Shown here piece by piece: positions 27,265-36,709 of a stretch of DNA of 64,000 nucleotides. Source of the DNA: Paraburkholderia bryophila (GTDB taxonomy: Bacteria; Pseudomonadota; Gammaproteobacteria; Burkholderiales; Burkholderiaceae). The stretch is taken from positions 1,302,001 to 1,366,000 of the forward strand of contig NZ_JACCAS010000001.1 in assembly GCF_013409255.1 (NCBI RefSeq), given 5' to 3'. The stretch's first letter is position 1. The number at the start of each line of letters is the position of its first letter. The notes beneath the pieces are model-generated. The model made no database searches. It was not told where the DNA came from and worked only from the letters and a program-made list of their open reading frames with translations. The translations under genes and the position numbers were made by a program.

Positions 27265-28284
27265 ATGAACAAGCTGTTCCTGCAACGCCTTGCGGGTGCC
27301 GTAGTGATGGCTACCTGCGCGGTCGCCACCCACGCGGCAGAAATCACCGGCGCCGGTTCCACTTTCGTTTATCCGATTCTGTCGAAATGGTCTTCGGACT
27401 ACAACCAGGCTTCGGGTACCAAGGTGAACTATCAGTCCATCGGTTCTGGCGGTGGCATCGCGCAAATCAAGGCGGCGACGGTCGATTTCGGGGCAACCGA
27501 TATGCCGATGTCGGTCGAGGACCTGAACGCGAAGCAGATGGGGCAGTTTCCGTCCGTCATCGGCGGTGTGGTGCCTGTTGTCAATATCGAAGGCGTCACG
27601 CCCGGCAAACTTCGATTCACGGGCCCCATCCTTGCGGACATCTACCTTGGCAAAATCAAGAAGTGGAGCGACCCGGCCATCGCAAAGGTCAACCCGGGCC
27701 TGAAACTGCCGGACGCGAACATCACGGTCGTGCACCGCTCGGATGGCTCAGGCACCACGTTCAACTGGGTGAACTACCTGTCGAAGGTCAGCCCTGACTG
27801 GAAGAGCAAGGTGGGTGAAGGCACTTCGGTTGCATGGCCGACCGGTGTGGGCGGCAAAGGGAACGAAGGCGTCGCGGCCTATGTGAACCGTCTGAAGAAT
27901 TCCATCGGTTACGTCGAATATGCCTACGTCCTTCAGAACAAGATGACGTATGGCTCCGTGCAGAACAAAGCTGGCAACTTCGTGGAGCCGAATGCGAAGT
28001 CGTTCCAGGCTGCCGCGGCTACAGCGGACTGGAGCAAGGCGCAGGATTTCGACCTTGTGATGACTGACGCCGCCGGCCCGGACGCCTATCCGGTAACGGC
28101 CACGACTTTCATCGTCATGTACAAGCAGCCGAAGAATGCCGCGCAATCAAAGGCGGCCATAGCGTTCTTCCGCTGGGCGCTCGAAAAGGGGCAGTCGCAG
28201 GCTCAGTCACTCGACTATGTTCCGCTGCCGGAGCCGCTGGTCAAGCAAATCGAATCGTACTGGTCCACCAACTTCAAGTTCTGA
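27265..28284 (+). CDS. pstS: Phosphate-binding protein PstS
   Basis: A 339-residue periplasmic protein that binds phosphate for the high-affinity ABC transporter. The signal peptide is residues 1-23 (MNKLFLQRLAGAVVM, ending THAA). Phosphate-binding elements are seen: GAGSTFVYP, VDFGATDMPM and HRSDGSGTTFNWV. The ATG at 27265 is preferred because GAGG lies 9 bases upstream, while the ATG at 27256 abuts it. It is first in pstSCAB-phoU-phoB. Island copies of PstS may favour phosphate over arsenate; sequence alone cannot show this. Confidence 0.95.
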   Translation: MNKLFLQRLAGAVVMATCAVATHAAEITGAGSTFVYPILSKWSSDYNQASGTKVNYQSIGSGGGIAQIKAATVDFGATDMPMSVEDLNAKQMGQFPSVIGGVVPVVNIEGVTPGKLRFTGPILADIYLGKIKKWSDPAIAKVNPGLKLPDANITVVHRSDGSGTTFNWVNYLSKVSPDWKSKVGEGTSVAWPTGVGGKGNEGVAAYVNRLKNSIGYVEYAYVLQNKMTYGSVQNKAGNFVEPNAKSFQAAAATADWSKAQDFDLVMTDAAGPDAYPVTATTFIVMYKQPKNAAQSKAAIAFFRWALEKGQSQAQSLDYVPLPEPLVKQIESYWSTNFKF

Positions 28285-28346
28285 CGCTCCCGTAACTGAC
28301 GGTGGCGCAGCGCTATTGGCGCGCGCCACCCGTTGAGGAAACGCTG

Positions 28347-29378
28347 ATGCCTACCACTGCAGAAGACCTCGCCAAGGGGTTGCCGGGCGAGCGCCGAAAA
28401 GGCACCTTGCTTGGAACCGAGTTGACGTTCCGCACCCGCAAGCGCTGGCTTCCCGACGCAGCGGCAGACCGAATGTTCTGGTTTGCGACCTTGTGTGCAG
28501 CGATATTTGTGCTCGTTCTGCTCTCAGGCGTGGCGTTCTCGATGCTATGGGGCGGTCGCCTGGCATTCCAGACGTTCGGCTGGCGATTTCTCATCAGTAC
28601 CGATTGGGATGCAGTGGCCCACAAGTTCGGTGCGCTGATTCCGATTTACGGCACGCTCGTGAGTTCATTCCTCGCGCTGCTTATCGCGGTTCCAATCAGC
28701 TTCGGGATTGCAATGTTCCTCACGGAGATTGCGCCGCGCTGGATGAAGGGCCCGGTCAGCACGGCCATCGAACTGCTCGCAGCGATTCCCAGCATCATCT
28801 ACGGCATGTGGGGTCTGTTCGTTTTTGCTCCGGTGCTGGCCGACCACGTGGAACCGTGGCTCATCGACACGTTGGGCAACGCGTGGCTGATTGGCCCGCT
28901 CTTTACGGGCGCGCCGATTGGGCTTGGCATGCTTCCGGCCGGCATGATTCTCGGCATCATGATTATCCCGTTCATCACCGCCGTGATGCGCGATGTGTTC
29001 TCGGCGACGCCGCAGATGCTCAAGGAATCGGCGTTCGCGCTCGGCGCAACGCGCTGGGAGGTGATACGAAAGGTCGTGCTGCCCTACACCCGCTCAGCGG
29101 TCATCGGAGCCATTTTTCTCGGACTCGGTCGCGCCCTCGGAGAGACGATGGCGGTCACATTCGTGCTTGGTAATGCACACGACCTGAGCGTGTCGTTGCT
29201 CGACCCGAGCAACTCCATCGCGGCCACACTCGCCAATGAGTTCACCGAAGCCGATTCGCCTATCTATCTGTCCTCGCTTATCGCGCTCGGTTTCGTTCTG
29301 TTCGTGGTGACGTTCATTGTGCTGGCGCTCGCGAAGCTGTTGCTGCTACGCCTGAATCGCATGGAAGGAGCAAAGTAA
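28347..29378 (+). CDS. pstC: Phosphate ABC permease PstC
   Basis: A 343-residue inner membrane permease with six to seven hydrophobic segments and the ABC-permease EAA loop (ALGATRWEVIRKVVLP near residue 235). The ATG at 28347 has GAGGAAACGC upstream; an upstream in-frame start at 28302 is less likely. The stop overlaps the pstA start (TAATG). It pairs with PstA to form the phosphate channel. Confidence 0.94.
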   Translation: MPTTAEDLAKGLPGERRKGTLLGTELTFRTRKRWLPDAAADRMFWFATLCAAIFVLVLLSGVAFSMLWGGRLAFQTFGWRFLISTDWDAVAHKFGALIPIYGTLVSSFLALLIAVPISFGIAMFLTEIAPRWMKGPVSTAIELLAAIPSIIYGMWGLFVFAPVLADHVEPWLIDTLGNAWLIGPLFTGAPIGLGMLPAGMILGIMIIPFITAVMRDVFSATPQMLKESAFALGATRWEVIRKVVLPYTRSAVIGAIFLGLGRALGETMAVTFVLGNAHDLSVSLLDPSNSIAATLANEFTEADSPIYLSSLIALGFVLFVVTFIVLALAKLLLLRLNRMEGAK

Positions 29379-30235
29379 TGGAAAGCTTCGACATGGGGAA
29401 ATTCCGGCGCCGGCGCATGACGAACAACGTTGTCTTCGTGCTGTCCGTTGCGTCAACGCTTTTCGGCCTCTTCTTTCTGTTCTGGATTCTCGCGACCACG
29501 GTGATAAACGGTTTCGGCGCACTCGGGCTGAGTCTCTTCACGCAGATGACGCCGCCCCCTGGCCAGCAGGGTGGGCTGCTGAACGCACTCTACGGCAGCT
29601 TCCTGATGATAGGCATCGCGTCCGTCATAGGGGTGCCGCTCGGGTTGATGGCGGGAATCTACCTCGCGGAGTACGCGCGACGCACGCGTCTGGGTGCGGT
29701 CGTCCGCTTCGTCAACGACATCCTTCTGAGTGCTCCATCGATTGTCATCGGCCTTTTTACCTACGAACTCATCGTGCGTCAGGTCGGTCATTTTTCGGGC
29801 TGGGCCGGTGCGGTCGCGCTGGCCATCATCATGCTACCGGTCGTCATCCGCACCACCGACGAGATGCTTCAGCTGATTCCGGACAGCATGCGGGAAGCCG
29901 CGCTGTCGCTCGGTATCCCGCGCTGGAAAATCAGCTCACGCATCCTGCTGAAGGCGGCTAGTGCCGGCATCGTGACCGGCGCGCTGCTAGCCGTCGCACG
30001 CATCAGTGGGGAAACGGCGCCACTGCTCTTTACCGCGCTGAACAACCAGTATTGGTCAACGACACCGAACGGGCCGCTGGCAAACATCCCGGTGGTCATC
30101 TTCCAGTTCGCGATGAGCCCATACGAGGCGTGGCATACGCTGGCGTGGGCCGGCGCTTTCCTGATGACGGTCTTCGTGCTCGCGCTGGCCATCCTGTCCC
30201 GCACCTTCTTCAATCGCGCTCATGCCTCCCGTTAA
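29378..30235 (+). CDS. pstA: Phosphate ABC permease PstA
   Basis: A 285-residue permease with six transmembrane segments; the EAA-type loop reads [22 protein letters not shown] near residue 170. It partners PstC. The start overlaps the pstC stop and the end overlaps the pstB start by 14 bases, so the three transporter subunits are translationally coupled. Nothing unusual is seen in it. Confidence 0.94.
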   Translation: MESFDMGKFRRRRMTNNVVFVLSVASTLFGLFFLFWILATTVINGFGALGLSLFTQMTPPPGQQGGLLNALYGSFLMIGIASVIGVPLGLMAGIYLAEYARRTRLGAVVRFVNDILLSAPSIVIGLFTYELIVRQVGHFSGWAGAVALAIIMLPVVIRTTDEMLQLIPDSMREAALSLGIPRWKISSRILLKAASAGIVTGALLAVARISGETAPLLFTALNNQYWSTTPNGPLANIPVVIFQFAMSPYEAWHTLAWAGAFLMTVFVLALAILSRTFFNRAHASR

Positions 30236-31010
30236 GATGCCATCTGCCCGGACGACCAAAGCGCGCATCAGTGTGCGTAGACTGAATTTCCACTACGGCC
30301 GCCGCCAGGCTCTGTACGACGTCAACGTCGATTTCCCCGACCGCGAAATCACCGCCATCATCGGCTCGTCAGGGTGCGGCAAGTCAACGCTGCTGCGGGT
30401 GCTGAACCGGATGTACTCCATTTATCCAGACCAGGTAGCTACCGGAAGCGTCGAGCTGGATGGAATGAACATCCTCGAGCCGCGTTTCAAGCTGAATGAA
30501 TTGCGACTCAAGGTCGGCATGGTCTTTCAGAAGCCGACGCCCTTCACGATGTCGATATACGACAACGTCGCGTTGGCTATCAACCACCATGAGGCGCTGA
30601 CGCGCAGTGAGCTGGATGAGCGCGTCGAGTTCGCGCTCCGGCAGGCCGCCATCTGGGATGAGGTCAAGGACAAGCTCGACCAGAGCGCGCTGGCGCTGTC
30701 AGGTGGCCAGCAGCAACGTCTGTGCATCGCCCGCGCACTGGCCATTGACCCGGAAGTGCTTCTACTCGACGAGCCGACCTCCGCACTCGACCCAATCGCA
30801 ACAGGCAAGATTGAGGAACTGCTTCATACCTTGCGCAAGCACTACACGGTCGTCATCGTCACTCACAACATGCAGCAGGCAGCTCGCGTGTCCGAGCATA
30901 CGGCGTTCATGCACCTGGGAAAGCTCATCGAGTTCAGCACCACCGAGCAAATCTTCTCGAAGCCCACCCAGAAGGCGACCGAGGACTACATCACTGGCCG
31001 CTTCGGCTAG
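30222..31010 (+). CDS. pstB: Phosphate ABC ATPase PstB
   Basis: A 262-residue ATPase. Walker A is [10 protein letters not shown] near residue 47, the signature is LSGGQQQRL near 158, and Walker B is [13 protein letters not shown] near 178. It powers PstCA. Length is typical of PstB. It begins inside the last codons of pstA and ends just before phoU. Confidence 0.96.
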   Translation: MPPVKMPSARTTKARISVRRLNFHYGRRQALYDVNVDFPDREITAIIGSSGCGKSTLLRVLNRMYSIYPDQVATGSVELDGMNILEPRFKLNELRLKVGMVFQKPTPFTMSIYDNVALAINHHEALTRSELDERVEFALRQAAIWDEVKDKLDQSALALSGGQQQRLCIARALAIDPEVLLLDEPTSALDPIATGKIEELLHTLRKHYTVVIVTHNMQQAARVSEHTAFMHLGKLIEFSTTEQIFSKPTQKATEDYITGRFG

Positions 31011-31019
31011 GGAGTGGAA

Positions 31020-31733
31020 ATGTCCGACAAACATCTCTCAAGTCAGTTCGACGCCGACCTCAACCTCGTCTCCAAGCGGCTGCTGGAGATGGGAGGTCTC
31101 GTCGAGCAACAGATTACGCGCGCGATGCAGGCCCTCGATACTTTCGACCTGGACATCGTCGAACAGGTGATGATGGATGAACATCGGCTGAACGAGATGG
31201 AAATCCAGATAGATGAGGAATTGAGCAACATCATCGCTCGCCGTCAACCAGCTGCGCGCGACCTCAGACTCCTGATGGCTGCGTCGAAGACCATCACCAA
31301 CCTTGAACGCGCCGGCGATGAGGCAAGAAAGATAGCAAAGCGCACGCGGCGCATCGCGGAGAGTGGCGCCGGACGAACCATCAATATCGCGGAAATCAAG
31401 CTGTCGGGGGAGATGGCTACCCACATCCTTCGCCGCGCGCTGGACGCGTTCGCAAGACTCGACACGGTCGCCGCGGCCCAGATTGTCCGTGACGACGAAG
31501 CCATTGACGACCAGTTTCGTGCATTCGTTCGCAAGCTTGTGACCTACATGATGGAGGACCCGCGGGGCATCTCTGTCGGACTCGATTATCTGTTCGTGGC
31601 AACGGCAATCGAACGTATCGGTGACCATGCGACGAACATCGCCGAGTTCATCATCTATGTCGTCAAGGGGACGGACGTACGTCACCTGCCTCATGATGAA
31701 CTCGAGCGCCAGGCGCTTGATAGCAAGGACTGA
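31020..31733 (+). CDS. phoU: Phosphate regulator PhoU
   Basis: A 237-residue all-helical protein with the two PhoU repeats and the metal-binding motif region ExxxD (near residues 50-60 and 145-160, for example IERIGDHATNIAE). PhoU restrains PstSCAB and the PhoR/PhoB pathway when phosphate is plentiful. The ATG at 31020 with GGAG upstream is preferred over a GTG at 31014. No phoR gene accompanies it here, so it must act with a PhoR encoded elsewhere. Confidence 0.95.
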   Translation: MSDKHLSSQFDADLNLVSKRLLEMGGLVEQQITRAMQALDTFDLDIVEQVMMDEHRLNEMEIQIDEELSNIIARRQPAARDLRLLMAASKTITNLERAGDEARKIAKRTRRIAESGAGRTINIAEIKLSGEMATHILRRALDAFARLDTVAAAQIVRDDEAIDDQFRAFVRKLVTYMMEDPRGISVGLDYLFVATAIERIGDHATNIAEFIIYVVKGTDVRHLPHDELERQALDSKD

Positions 31734-31744
31734 AGGAAACTGCA

Positions 31745-32473
31745 ATGCACATCAGCGTGCTCATCGTCGAAGATGAACCTGCCATCATTGAATTGCTTGC
31801 CGCCAACCTGAAGCATGCCGGCTTCCACCCATTGCCGGCTCGGAATGCGACAATCGCTAGCGCGCTAATATCGGAGATTTTGCCCGACCTGATTGTGCTC
31901 GACTGGATGCTTCCCGGGATGTCCGGGCTCCAGTTCATGCGGAAGCTCCGTGCAGATTCAAGGACACGCGATGTGCCCGTCATCATGCTGACGGCCCGCG
32001 ATGAGGAGCAGGACCGGGTGGACGGCCTCGAAGCCGGGGCAGACGACTACCTCGTCAAGCCATTTTCGCCGAAGGAACTGGTCGCACGTATCAAGGCGGT
32101 GCTGCGCCGCCGCGCCCCGCAACTGACCGATGATGCCGTGTCTGTCGGTAACCTCATTCTTGACCCGGCGACGCGTCGGGTGTTCGTCAAGACCGAGGGA
32201 GACGATATGCCCGTGCAGCTCGGTCCAACAGAGTTCAAGCTGCTTCACTACTTCATGGCACACCCGGAGCGGGTACACAGTCGCTCACTGGTTCTTGACC
32301 AGGTCTGGGGCGACCACGTATTTATCGAAGAGCGAACAATCGATGTGCATGTCAAAAGGCTGCGCGCGGCGCTAAAACCGGTTGGTTACGACGCCATCAT
32401 CGAGACGGTGCGCGGCAGCGGTTACAGGCTTTCGGGAATGGCGCCGTCACAACCCGTTGCGACCGCAGCATAG
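31745..32473 (+). CDS. phoB: Response regulator PhoB
   Basis: A 242-residue OmpR-family regulator. The receiver has VEDEP, the phosphorylated Asp in LIVLDWMLPG, and Lys in LVKPFSPKEL. The winged helix has RTIDVHVKRLRAAL and VRGSGYR. It activates Pho-box promoters, including the one upstream of pstS. It follows phoU by 11 bases. A private PhoB without a PhoR means activation depends on the host kinase. Confidence 0.95.
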   Translation: MHISVLIVEDEPAIIELLAANLKHAGFHPLPARNATIASALISEILPDLIVLDWMLPGMSGLQFMRKLRADSRTRDVPVIMLTARDEEQDRVDGLEAGADDYLVKPFSPKELVARIKAVLRRRAPQLTDDAVSVGNLILDPATRRVFVKTEGDDMPVQLGPTEFKLLHYFMAHPERVHSRSLVLDQVWGDHVFIEERTIDVHVKRLRAALKPVGYDAIIETVRGSGYRLSGMAPSQPVATAA

Positions 32474-32539
32474 GGTAGTTTCGGGCATGTCTAAAGCGAC
32501 GCCGCGGCGTGTTGGATTTCAGAGACTGGACGCAAAGCC

Positions 32540-32824
32540 ATGAAGGCGGTCAAACATCAGAACGACGTTGGCGACGACCATCCGCTTTCCGGGAAGAGCG
32601 GTTCGGACTTGAATGCCTCGAAATTGTCGAGCCGAGTGCACCTGCTGGTTTGGGGACCGCTCCGGCTCGCGTTGGGCGTGGTGCAGATGGTGTTCGCCGG
32701 GGCAGCTTTCGTGAGCCTCCTGCTGACGGGGCTGACATACGGGGCATTGACGTGCGCCGCAATAGCAGGCGTCGCGACGCTCGCCAGTCGAGCCCTGTAT
32801 CACAGGCGCAGCGGACACCGTTGA
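32540..32824 (+). CDS. Small two-segment membrane protein
   Basis: Predicted 94-residue protein starting MKAVKHQNDVGD. Residues about 34-60 and 62-85 are hydrophobic (LLVWGPLRLALGVVQMVF and LLLTGLTYGALTCAAIAGVA), with a basic C-terminus (RALYHRRSGHR). This is consistent with a two-span inner membrane protein. It lies 66 bases after phoB in the same direction and before arsR. The ribosome binding site is weak. Function unknown. Confidence 0.5.
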   Translation: MKAVKHQNDVGDDHPLSGKSGSDLNASKLSSRVHLLVWGPLRLALGVVQMVFAGAAFVSLLLTGLTYGALTCAAIAGVATLASRALYHRRSGHR

Positions 32825-32955
32825 CGGACGGTCTGCCGGGAATTCCAGGCTCGGGAGCCGAGCAAGCCTTCTGGCTGTGGCCCAAACCGGACCGTCGCGC
32901 CAATGTCACCTCAATAGCGTTAGAATCGTCGGCTAATCTAGACGACACGTGCACC

Positions 32956-33282
32956 ATGAAGGAAAAAGACGCAATCAAAGCCCTGTCCGCGCTCGCCCAG
33001 CCGACGCGTCTGGGTATTTTTCGACTGCTGATTACGGCGGGGCCGGACGGGTTGAGCGTAGGTGTTATCCAAGAGCAGATGGAACTGGCAAGCGCCACGC
33101 TGTCATTTCATCTCAAGGAACTGACCCATGCTGGCCTGGTGTCGTCGCGGCAGGAGGGGCGATTTGTCTATTACGCCTCAGAAATTGACCAGATGAACGG
33201 GCTGGTCGACTTTCTGACTGAAAACTGCTGTCAGGGTGTCGAAACGGCCGACTGCAAACCTCGCAAGAAGGTCAAGTGCTGA
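32956..33282 (+). CDS. arsR: ArsR-family repressor 1
   Basis: A 108-residue SmtB/ArsR winged-helix repressor starting MKEKDAIKALSALAQP. The recognition helix lies in ASATLSFHLKELTHAGL. The likely arsenite site is the C-terminal NCC pair plus later cysteines (C near positions 90, 91 and 99, and at the end), like the C-terminal-cysteine ArsR group rather than the ELCVCDL group. It is read rightwards after the small membrane gene. It is one of two ArsR proteins that could bind the TCCA-N6-TGGA palindromes. Confidence 0.93.
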   Translation: MKEKDAIKALSALAQPTRLGIFRLLITAGPDGLSVGVIQEQMELASATLSFHLKELTHAGLVSSRQEGRFVYYASEIDQMNGLVDFLTENCCQGVETADCKPRKKVKC

Positions 33283-33316
33283 CCTCAAGCCTTTAACCTG
33301 CAGCTACGGCTGGCGC

Positions 33317-34090
33317 TCAGACGGCTGCGTCTTTGGTCAGCGACTGCGTATGCACCACCACCCCATCTTTGTCGCAGAGAATGACGCCATACCCGGGATT
33401 TTCATCAACCTTTACCAGCGGCTGCTGCTCCATACGCAACGCGATACCCAGGTGAGGCGTCGTCATTACGGTGTAAGGCGTTCCGCGCCAGATACCTGAA
33501 ACGTTTCGATGCAAATGGCCACAGAACAGATAGGGTTGGCGATTTCGATGGCGTCGGAGTATGTCCGCTAGTTCAGTGTCGCCGTCGGAAAGTCGCAACT
33601 TGTCCAGCGCAGGAATTCCGACGTTGGTTGGTGGATGGTGCATAAAGAGCAAGGCCGGTCCGTCCGCGGACGCTAGCGTTTTGTCCAGCCACGCTAGTCG
33701 CTGCGGACTTAACTGACCTGAGTGCTTGCCATCAGCAAGTGTGTCCAGGTAAATCAGTTGGTGCCCATCTACTTCTTCCACATCCTGCAAAAACCCTTCG
33801 TGCAGTTGCGCGTCGGGAAAAACCTCTGACAGCGCCACCCGGTCGTCGTGGTTACCCACGAGCAGTCGCACTGGCATCCTGACATCGGCCAGTATGTTGG
33901 CCAACACAGAGTACGCCGCCGTATTGCGAAGCTGTATAAGGTCGCCAGTTATGACTAGCCGCTTCGCGTCCCCATGATTGGACAGCATGTCGTCGATGCA
34001 ACGACGTAGTCGTATTTCCGGGTCAACACCCGTCGAATGAAGCACACCGGGATTCAGCAAATGCAAATCCGTGGTCCAGAGAAGCTTCAT
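33317..34090 (-). CDS. Metallophosphoesterase (CpdA/GpdQ-like)
   Basis: A 257-residue calcineurin-like phosphoesterase with all metal motifs: DLH (TTDLHLLN), GDL (VITGDLI), GNHD, HHPP and GHLH. It resembles cyclic-nucleotide and glycerophosphodiester phosphodiesterases such as CpdA and GpdQ. It is read leftwards at the end of the arsH-arsR-arsI operon, or from its own promoter in the 157-base gap. A role in the island is unclear; phosphodiester scavenging would fit the phosphate theme. Confidence 0.85.
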   Translation of the reverse strand: MKLLWTTDLHLLNPGVLHSTGVDPEIRLRRCIDDMLSNHGDAKRLVITGDLIQLRNTAAYSVLANILADVRMPVRLLVGNHDDRVALSEVFPDAQLHEGFLQDVEEVDGHQLIYLDTLADGKHSGQLSPQRLAWLDKTLASADGPALLFMHHPPTNVGIPALDKLRLSDGDTELADILRRHRNRQPYLFCGHLHRNVSGIWRGTPYTVMTTPHLGIALRMEQQPLVKVDENPGYGVILCDKDGVVVHTQSLTKDAAV

Positions 34091-34247
34091 GTAGTGGCTG
34101 CCAGTAATGTTGTTGGACAGCAGGCTGCACGGGCGAAATCATATGCTTCGCGTGCGCCTTGCCGCTCATTGAAAAGGCCACCCGAGCCCGCTTGTTCGTT
34201 CCTGCCATGTGTATGTCGCCAGCAGGCGGCGGGCTCCGCCGTTGGCG

Positions 34248-34724
34248 CTAGCCGCAGCTGCCGACCTTCTTCTCAATGACAGCGGGGATAGAGGCGACTG
34301 GCGCGCAGCATGCCCCGCTCGCTTCAGAAGTGGGTGATTGATGGCTGTCAGCACCGAACATCGGAATGCCACCAAGCGTGTGATACGTCTCCCACGGTAC
34401 GCCGGCCGGGTCCTGCGTCCAGTATTTGTTCGAGCTGGCGTAGCAGCACTGTGCTGCGGGCTGGTCCTCGACCGCAACGCTCCCTGCGATGACCTGCTGC
34501 CTTAGCGCCGACAGCTCCTCGTCGCTGTCGACCTGGAAACCAAGGTGATTCACACCCGTCTCACCGCCGCGCGCGGAAATCGCAAAATTCACGCGCGGGT
34601 CCTCGAGCATCCACTTCGCGTAATCGTCTTTAAGCACCGTTGGCTGGGCGCCAAACATGCTGCTGTAGAACCGCACGCTATCGTCGAGTTTCGGAACAAC
34701 AACGTGAACGTGAAATCGCTTCAT
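34248..34724 (-). CDS. arsI: ArsI-type C-As lyase
   Basis: A 158-residue vicinal-oxygen-chelate protein of the ArsI/CadI family. ArsI splits the carbon-arsenic bond of trivalent organoarsenicals. The metal ligands can be placed at H5 or H7 (RFHVHVVV), H60 (VNHLGFQV) and E112 (PWETY). The substrate-binding cysteine pair is C93-C94 (QCCYASSNK). An extra CC pair follows in a flexible tail (GACCAPV). It begins 1 base after arsR2 ends. No arsM methylase is in the window, so its substrate would come from outside. Confidence 0.9.
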   Translation of the reverse strand: MKRFHVHVVVPKLDDSVRFYSSMFGAQPTVLKDDYAKWMLEDPRVNFAISARGGETGVNHLGFQVDSDEELSALRQQVIAGSVAVEDQPAAQCCYASSNKYWTQDPAGVPWETYHTLGGIPMFGADSHQSPTSEASGACCAPVASIPAVIEKKVGSCG

Positions 34725-34725
34725 T

Positions 34726-35058
34726 TCAAGCCTCCGTTTCGTTGGTCGCGCAAGCGCATTGCTCGGCGGCGCAGCAGTTTTCCATCAGGAAGTCCACGAG
34801 TGTCTGCATGTGCTCGTAGCAGGCGCTGTAGATGATGTGCCGTCCCTGGCTCTTGCCTTCAATGAGTCCGGCGTGAGCGAGTTCCTTCAGGTGGAACGAC
34901 AGCGTGGGCGAAGGAAGCCCGAGACTGTCAGCAATGGCACCCGGACTCATGCCTGACCGACCAGCGGTAACCAGAAGACGGAACACGGCAAGCCGGTTGT
35001 CGTTTGCGAGCGCCGCGAGTGCCTTGACCGCCGTTTTTGAGTCCAAGGTTGCCATCAC
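34726..35058 (-). CDS. arsR: ArsR-family repressor 2
   Basis: A 110-residue ArsR repressor. The DNA-binding helix is in PSPTLSFHLKELAHAGL, and the arsenite-binding cysteines cluster at the end (NCCAAEQCAC). It is about half identical by eye to the repressor at 32956, so the two are paralogues. It lies in the operon arsH-arsR-arsI, 6 bases from arsH. Either ATG at 35058 or 35055 could start it. Confidence 0.93.
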   Translation of the reverse strand: MMATLDSKTAVKALAALANDNRLAVFRLLVTAGRSGMSPGAIADSLGLPSPTLSFHLKELAHAGLIEGKSQGRHIIYSACYEHMQTLVDFLMENCCAAEQCACATNETEA

Positions 35059-35064
35059 AGTCCC

Positions 35065-35841
35065 TTATCGGTTACTTGCCTGCGCTTCCTTGCGCGAATT
35101 GTCGGCGATTGCCTGCGACGCGAGGTCGGTCACCGGGTCGAGCGGACGACCGTCCTTCACGCGCTCGCTGTAACGGTCGACCAGATATGCAGCCCGGCCG
35201 CGAAGCAGCAGCGTGAACTTCACGAGCTCCTCCATGACATCGACGAGGCGGTCGTAGTAAGACGACGGTTTCATCCGGCCATCCTCTTCGAATTCCTCGA
35301 ACGCCTTCGCAACCGAACTTTGATTGGGGATGGTGAACATTCGCATCCACCGTCCGAGCTGACGAAGCTGGTTCACAGAGTTGAACGACTGCGAGCCGCC
35401 GCTGACCTGCATGACGGCAAGCGTGCGCCCCTGTGTCGGGCGGATACCGCCGCTCACGAGCGGCAGGTGGTCAATCTGCGTCTTTATCAGGCCGGTGATG
35501 GTCCCGTGACGCTCGGGGCTGCACCAGACATGCCCCTCCGACCACAGCGACAGCTCCAGTAGCTCCTTCACTTTCGGATGGTTCTTGACATCGACGTCGT
35601 CCGCGTGCGGAAGACCCCGCGGGTCAAAAATCCGGGTCTCGGCGCCGAACCGTTGCAGCAGGCGAGCGGCCTCTTCGACGAGCAGGCGCGAATAGGAACG
35701 CTCGCGAAGCGAGCCGTAGAGCAGCAGTATCCGTACGGGCGGCTGCCCTTCCATGCCCAGTTGCGCGGCGATATTGGTGTCGAAGAAATCCGGTTTGGCG
35801 GCCGGGAAGCTCTGGTCACCGTTGATTGCATGAACTGTCAT
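35065..35841 (-). CDS. arsH: ArsH organoarsenical oxidase
   Basis: A 258-residue NADPH-dependent FMN reductase of the ArsH group, which oxidises toxic trivalent organoarsenicals to pentavalent forms. The flavodoxin-like FMN loop is [10 protein letters not shown]. The conserved block W.SPERHG ([13 protein letters not shown]) and GGSQSFN are present. Length matches the family. It is the first gene of the leftward operon, behind a strong ArsR-type palindrome. Confidence 0.95.
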   Translation of the reverse strand: MTVHAINGDQSFPAAKPDFFDTNIAAQLGMEGQPPVRILLLYGSLRERSYSRLLVEEAARLLQRFGAETRIFDPRGLPHADDVDVKNHPKVKELLELSLWSEGHVWCSPERHGTITGLIKTQIDHLPLVSGGIRPTQGRTLAVMQVSGGSQSFNSVNQLRQLGRWMRMFTIPNQSSVAKAFEEFEEDGRMKPSSYYDRLVDVMEELVKFTLLLRGRAAYLVDRYSERVKDGRPLDPVTDLASQAIADNSRKEAQASNR

Positions 35842-35864
35842 CTGGTTTTCCTGCTATTTGATAG

Positions 35865-35880
35865 TTCCAATTATATGGAA
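35865..35880. promoter_or_regulatory. ArsR-type operator, arsH
   Basis: TTCCAATTATATGGAA has perfect 5-bp arms around an AT-only centre, 24 bases upstream of the arsH start. It is the best copy of the recurring motif. Confidence 0.6.
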
Positions 35881-35961
35881 ATATTTGTCCTATTCAAGGC
35901 GCTTTGGGGCGACACCCATCAACTCGAACTTCTGCGCCATCGCATGCTTGCATTCTACTAT

Positions 35962-35981
35962 ATTTCCGGTATTCTGGAAAT
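35962..35981. promoter_or_regulatory. ArsR-type operator, 36004 operon
   Basis: ATTTCCGGTATTCTGGAAAT: ATTTCC pairs with GGAAAT, with the recurring TGGAAAT right arm. It lies 23 bases before the gene at 36004, so the divergent operons from this spacer each have their own copy. Confidence 0.55.
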
Positions 35982-36003
35982 GTGAAATCTTTGGAGCGAT
36001 GTC

Positions 36004-36687
36004 ATGAACCGCGACTCCCTCGCTACATCTGAATCGCTTTTGCCCATGTCCGGCAGGTGGCGTTGCCGCCCGATTCGCGGCTTCATGATGCTGATGGCGC
36101 ACGAGCGCTCGGTCGGCTCGCCACAGGTGACAGCGGATGCGCTGCGCCAGCCGGCGGCAGGTTCTTCGTCTCTAGCGGACGACGTGGCACTGGCCTTCCA
36201 GAAGGAGACGGGACGTTCCACTTCAGCGATTGCGCTGACGGCTGCGCTCGACGAGAAGCTCGAGCGTGCCCGATTCCTTGCTATGCGCGGCGCGGCAGCG
36301 GCCGTCCTTGTTCTGGACATGCATGAGATAGGTCGGGCATGGCCTCCGTGCGATTGGGCGGCGCCATTGCTCCAGGTCCGCAACCAGCTAGCCGACGAGG
36401 GCTCGAGGCTCTTCGTCGCGCTGGCGACGCCGGTCGAGACACGCGGTGTCCGTGCGGTGCTCCGGCGGGCAAGAGCGCGGATAGTCGCGCATCGCATTGG
36501 ACGATTCTGCAGCCACGAGGGAATCGGCTATCTCGATGTAGTCAGTGAGGCGCGGGAACGTGCGTCGCTGACGGTGGCAGATTCTTTTCACGAGCGCGTC
36601 GCCATTGGCGTTGCGAACAAGCTGGCCTCTGCACGGTTCTTCTGCTGCGACGCGTTTCGCATCGGGCCGGCACCTGCCGCAACCTGA
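36004..36687 (+). CDS. SGNH-hydrolase-like protein, Ser block missing
   Basis: Predicted 227-residue protein. The C-terminal part resembles SGNH/GDSL hydrolases: a helical WAAPLLQVRNQL segment, a central VLVLDM strand, and ADSFHERVAIGVANKL, where D and H fit the DxxH block. The N-terminal GDS serine block is not visible (MLMAHERSVGSPQ occupies that place), so catalysis is doubtful. It sits behind an ArsR-type operator and 23 bases before the MFS gene, so it is probably part of the organoarsenical operon. The family call is tentative. Confidence 0.5.
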   Translation: MNRDSLATSESLLPMSGRWRCRPIRGFMMLMAHERSVGSPQVTADALRQPAAGSSSLADDVALAFQKETGRSTSAIALTAALDEKLERARFLAMRGAAAAVLVLDMHEIGRAWPPCDWAAPLLQVRNQLADEGSRLFVALATPVETRGVRAVLRRARARIVAHRIGRFCSHEGIGYLDVVSEARERASLTVADSFHERVAIGVANKLASARFFCCDAFRIGPAPAAT

Positions 36688-36709
36688 GCCAGATGAGAGG
36701 TTGAATAAA

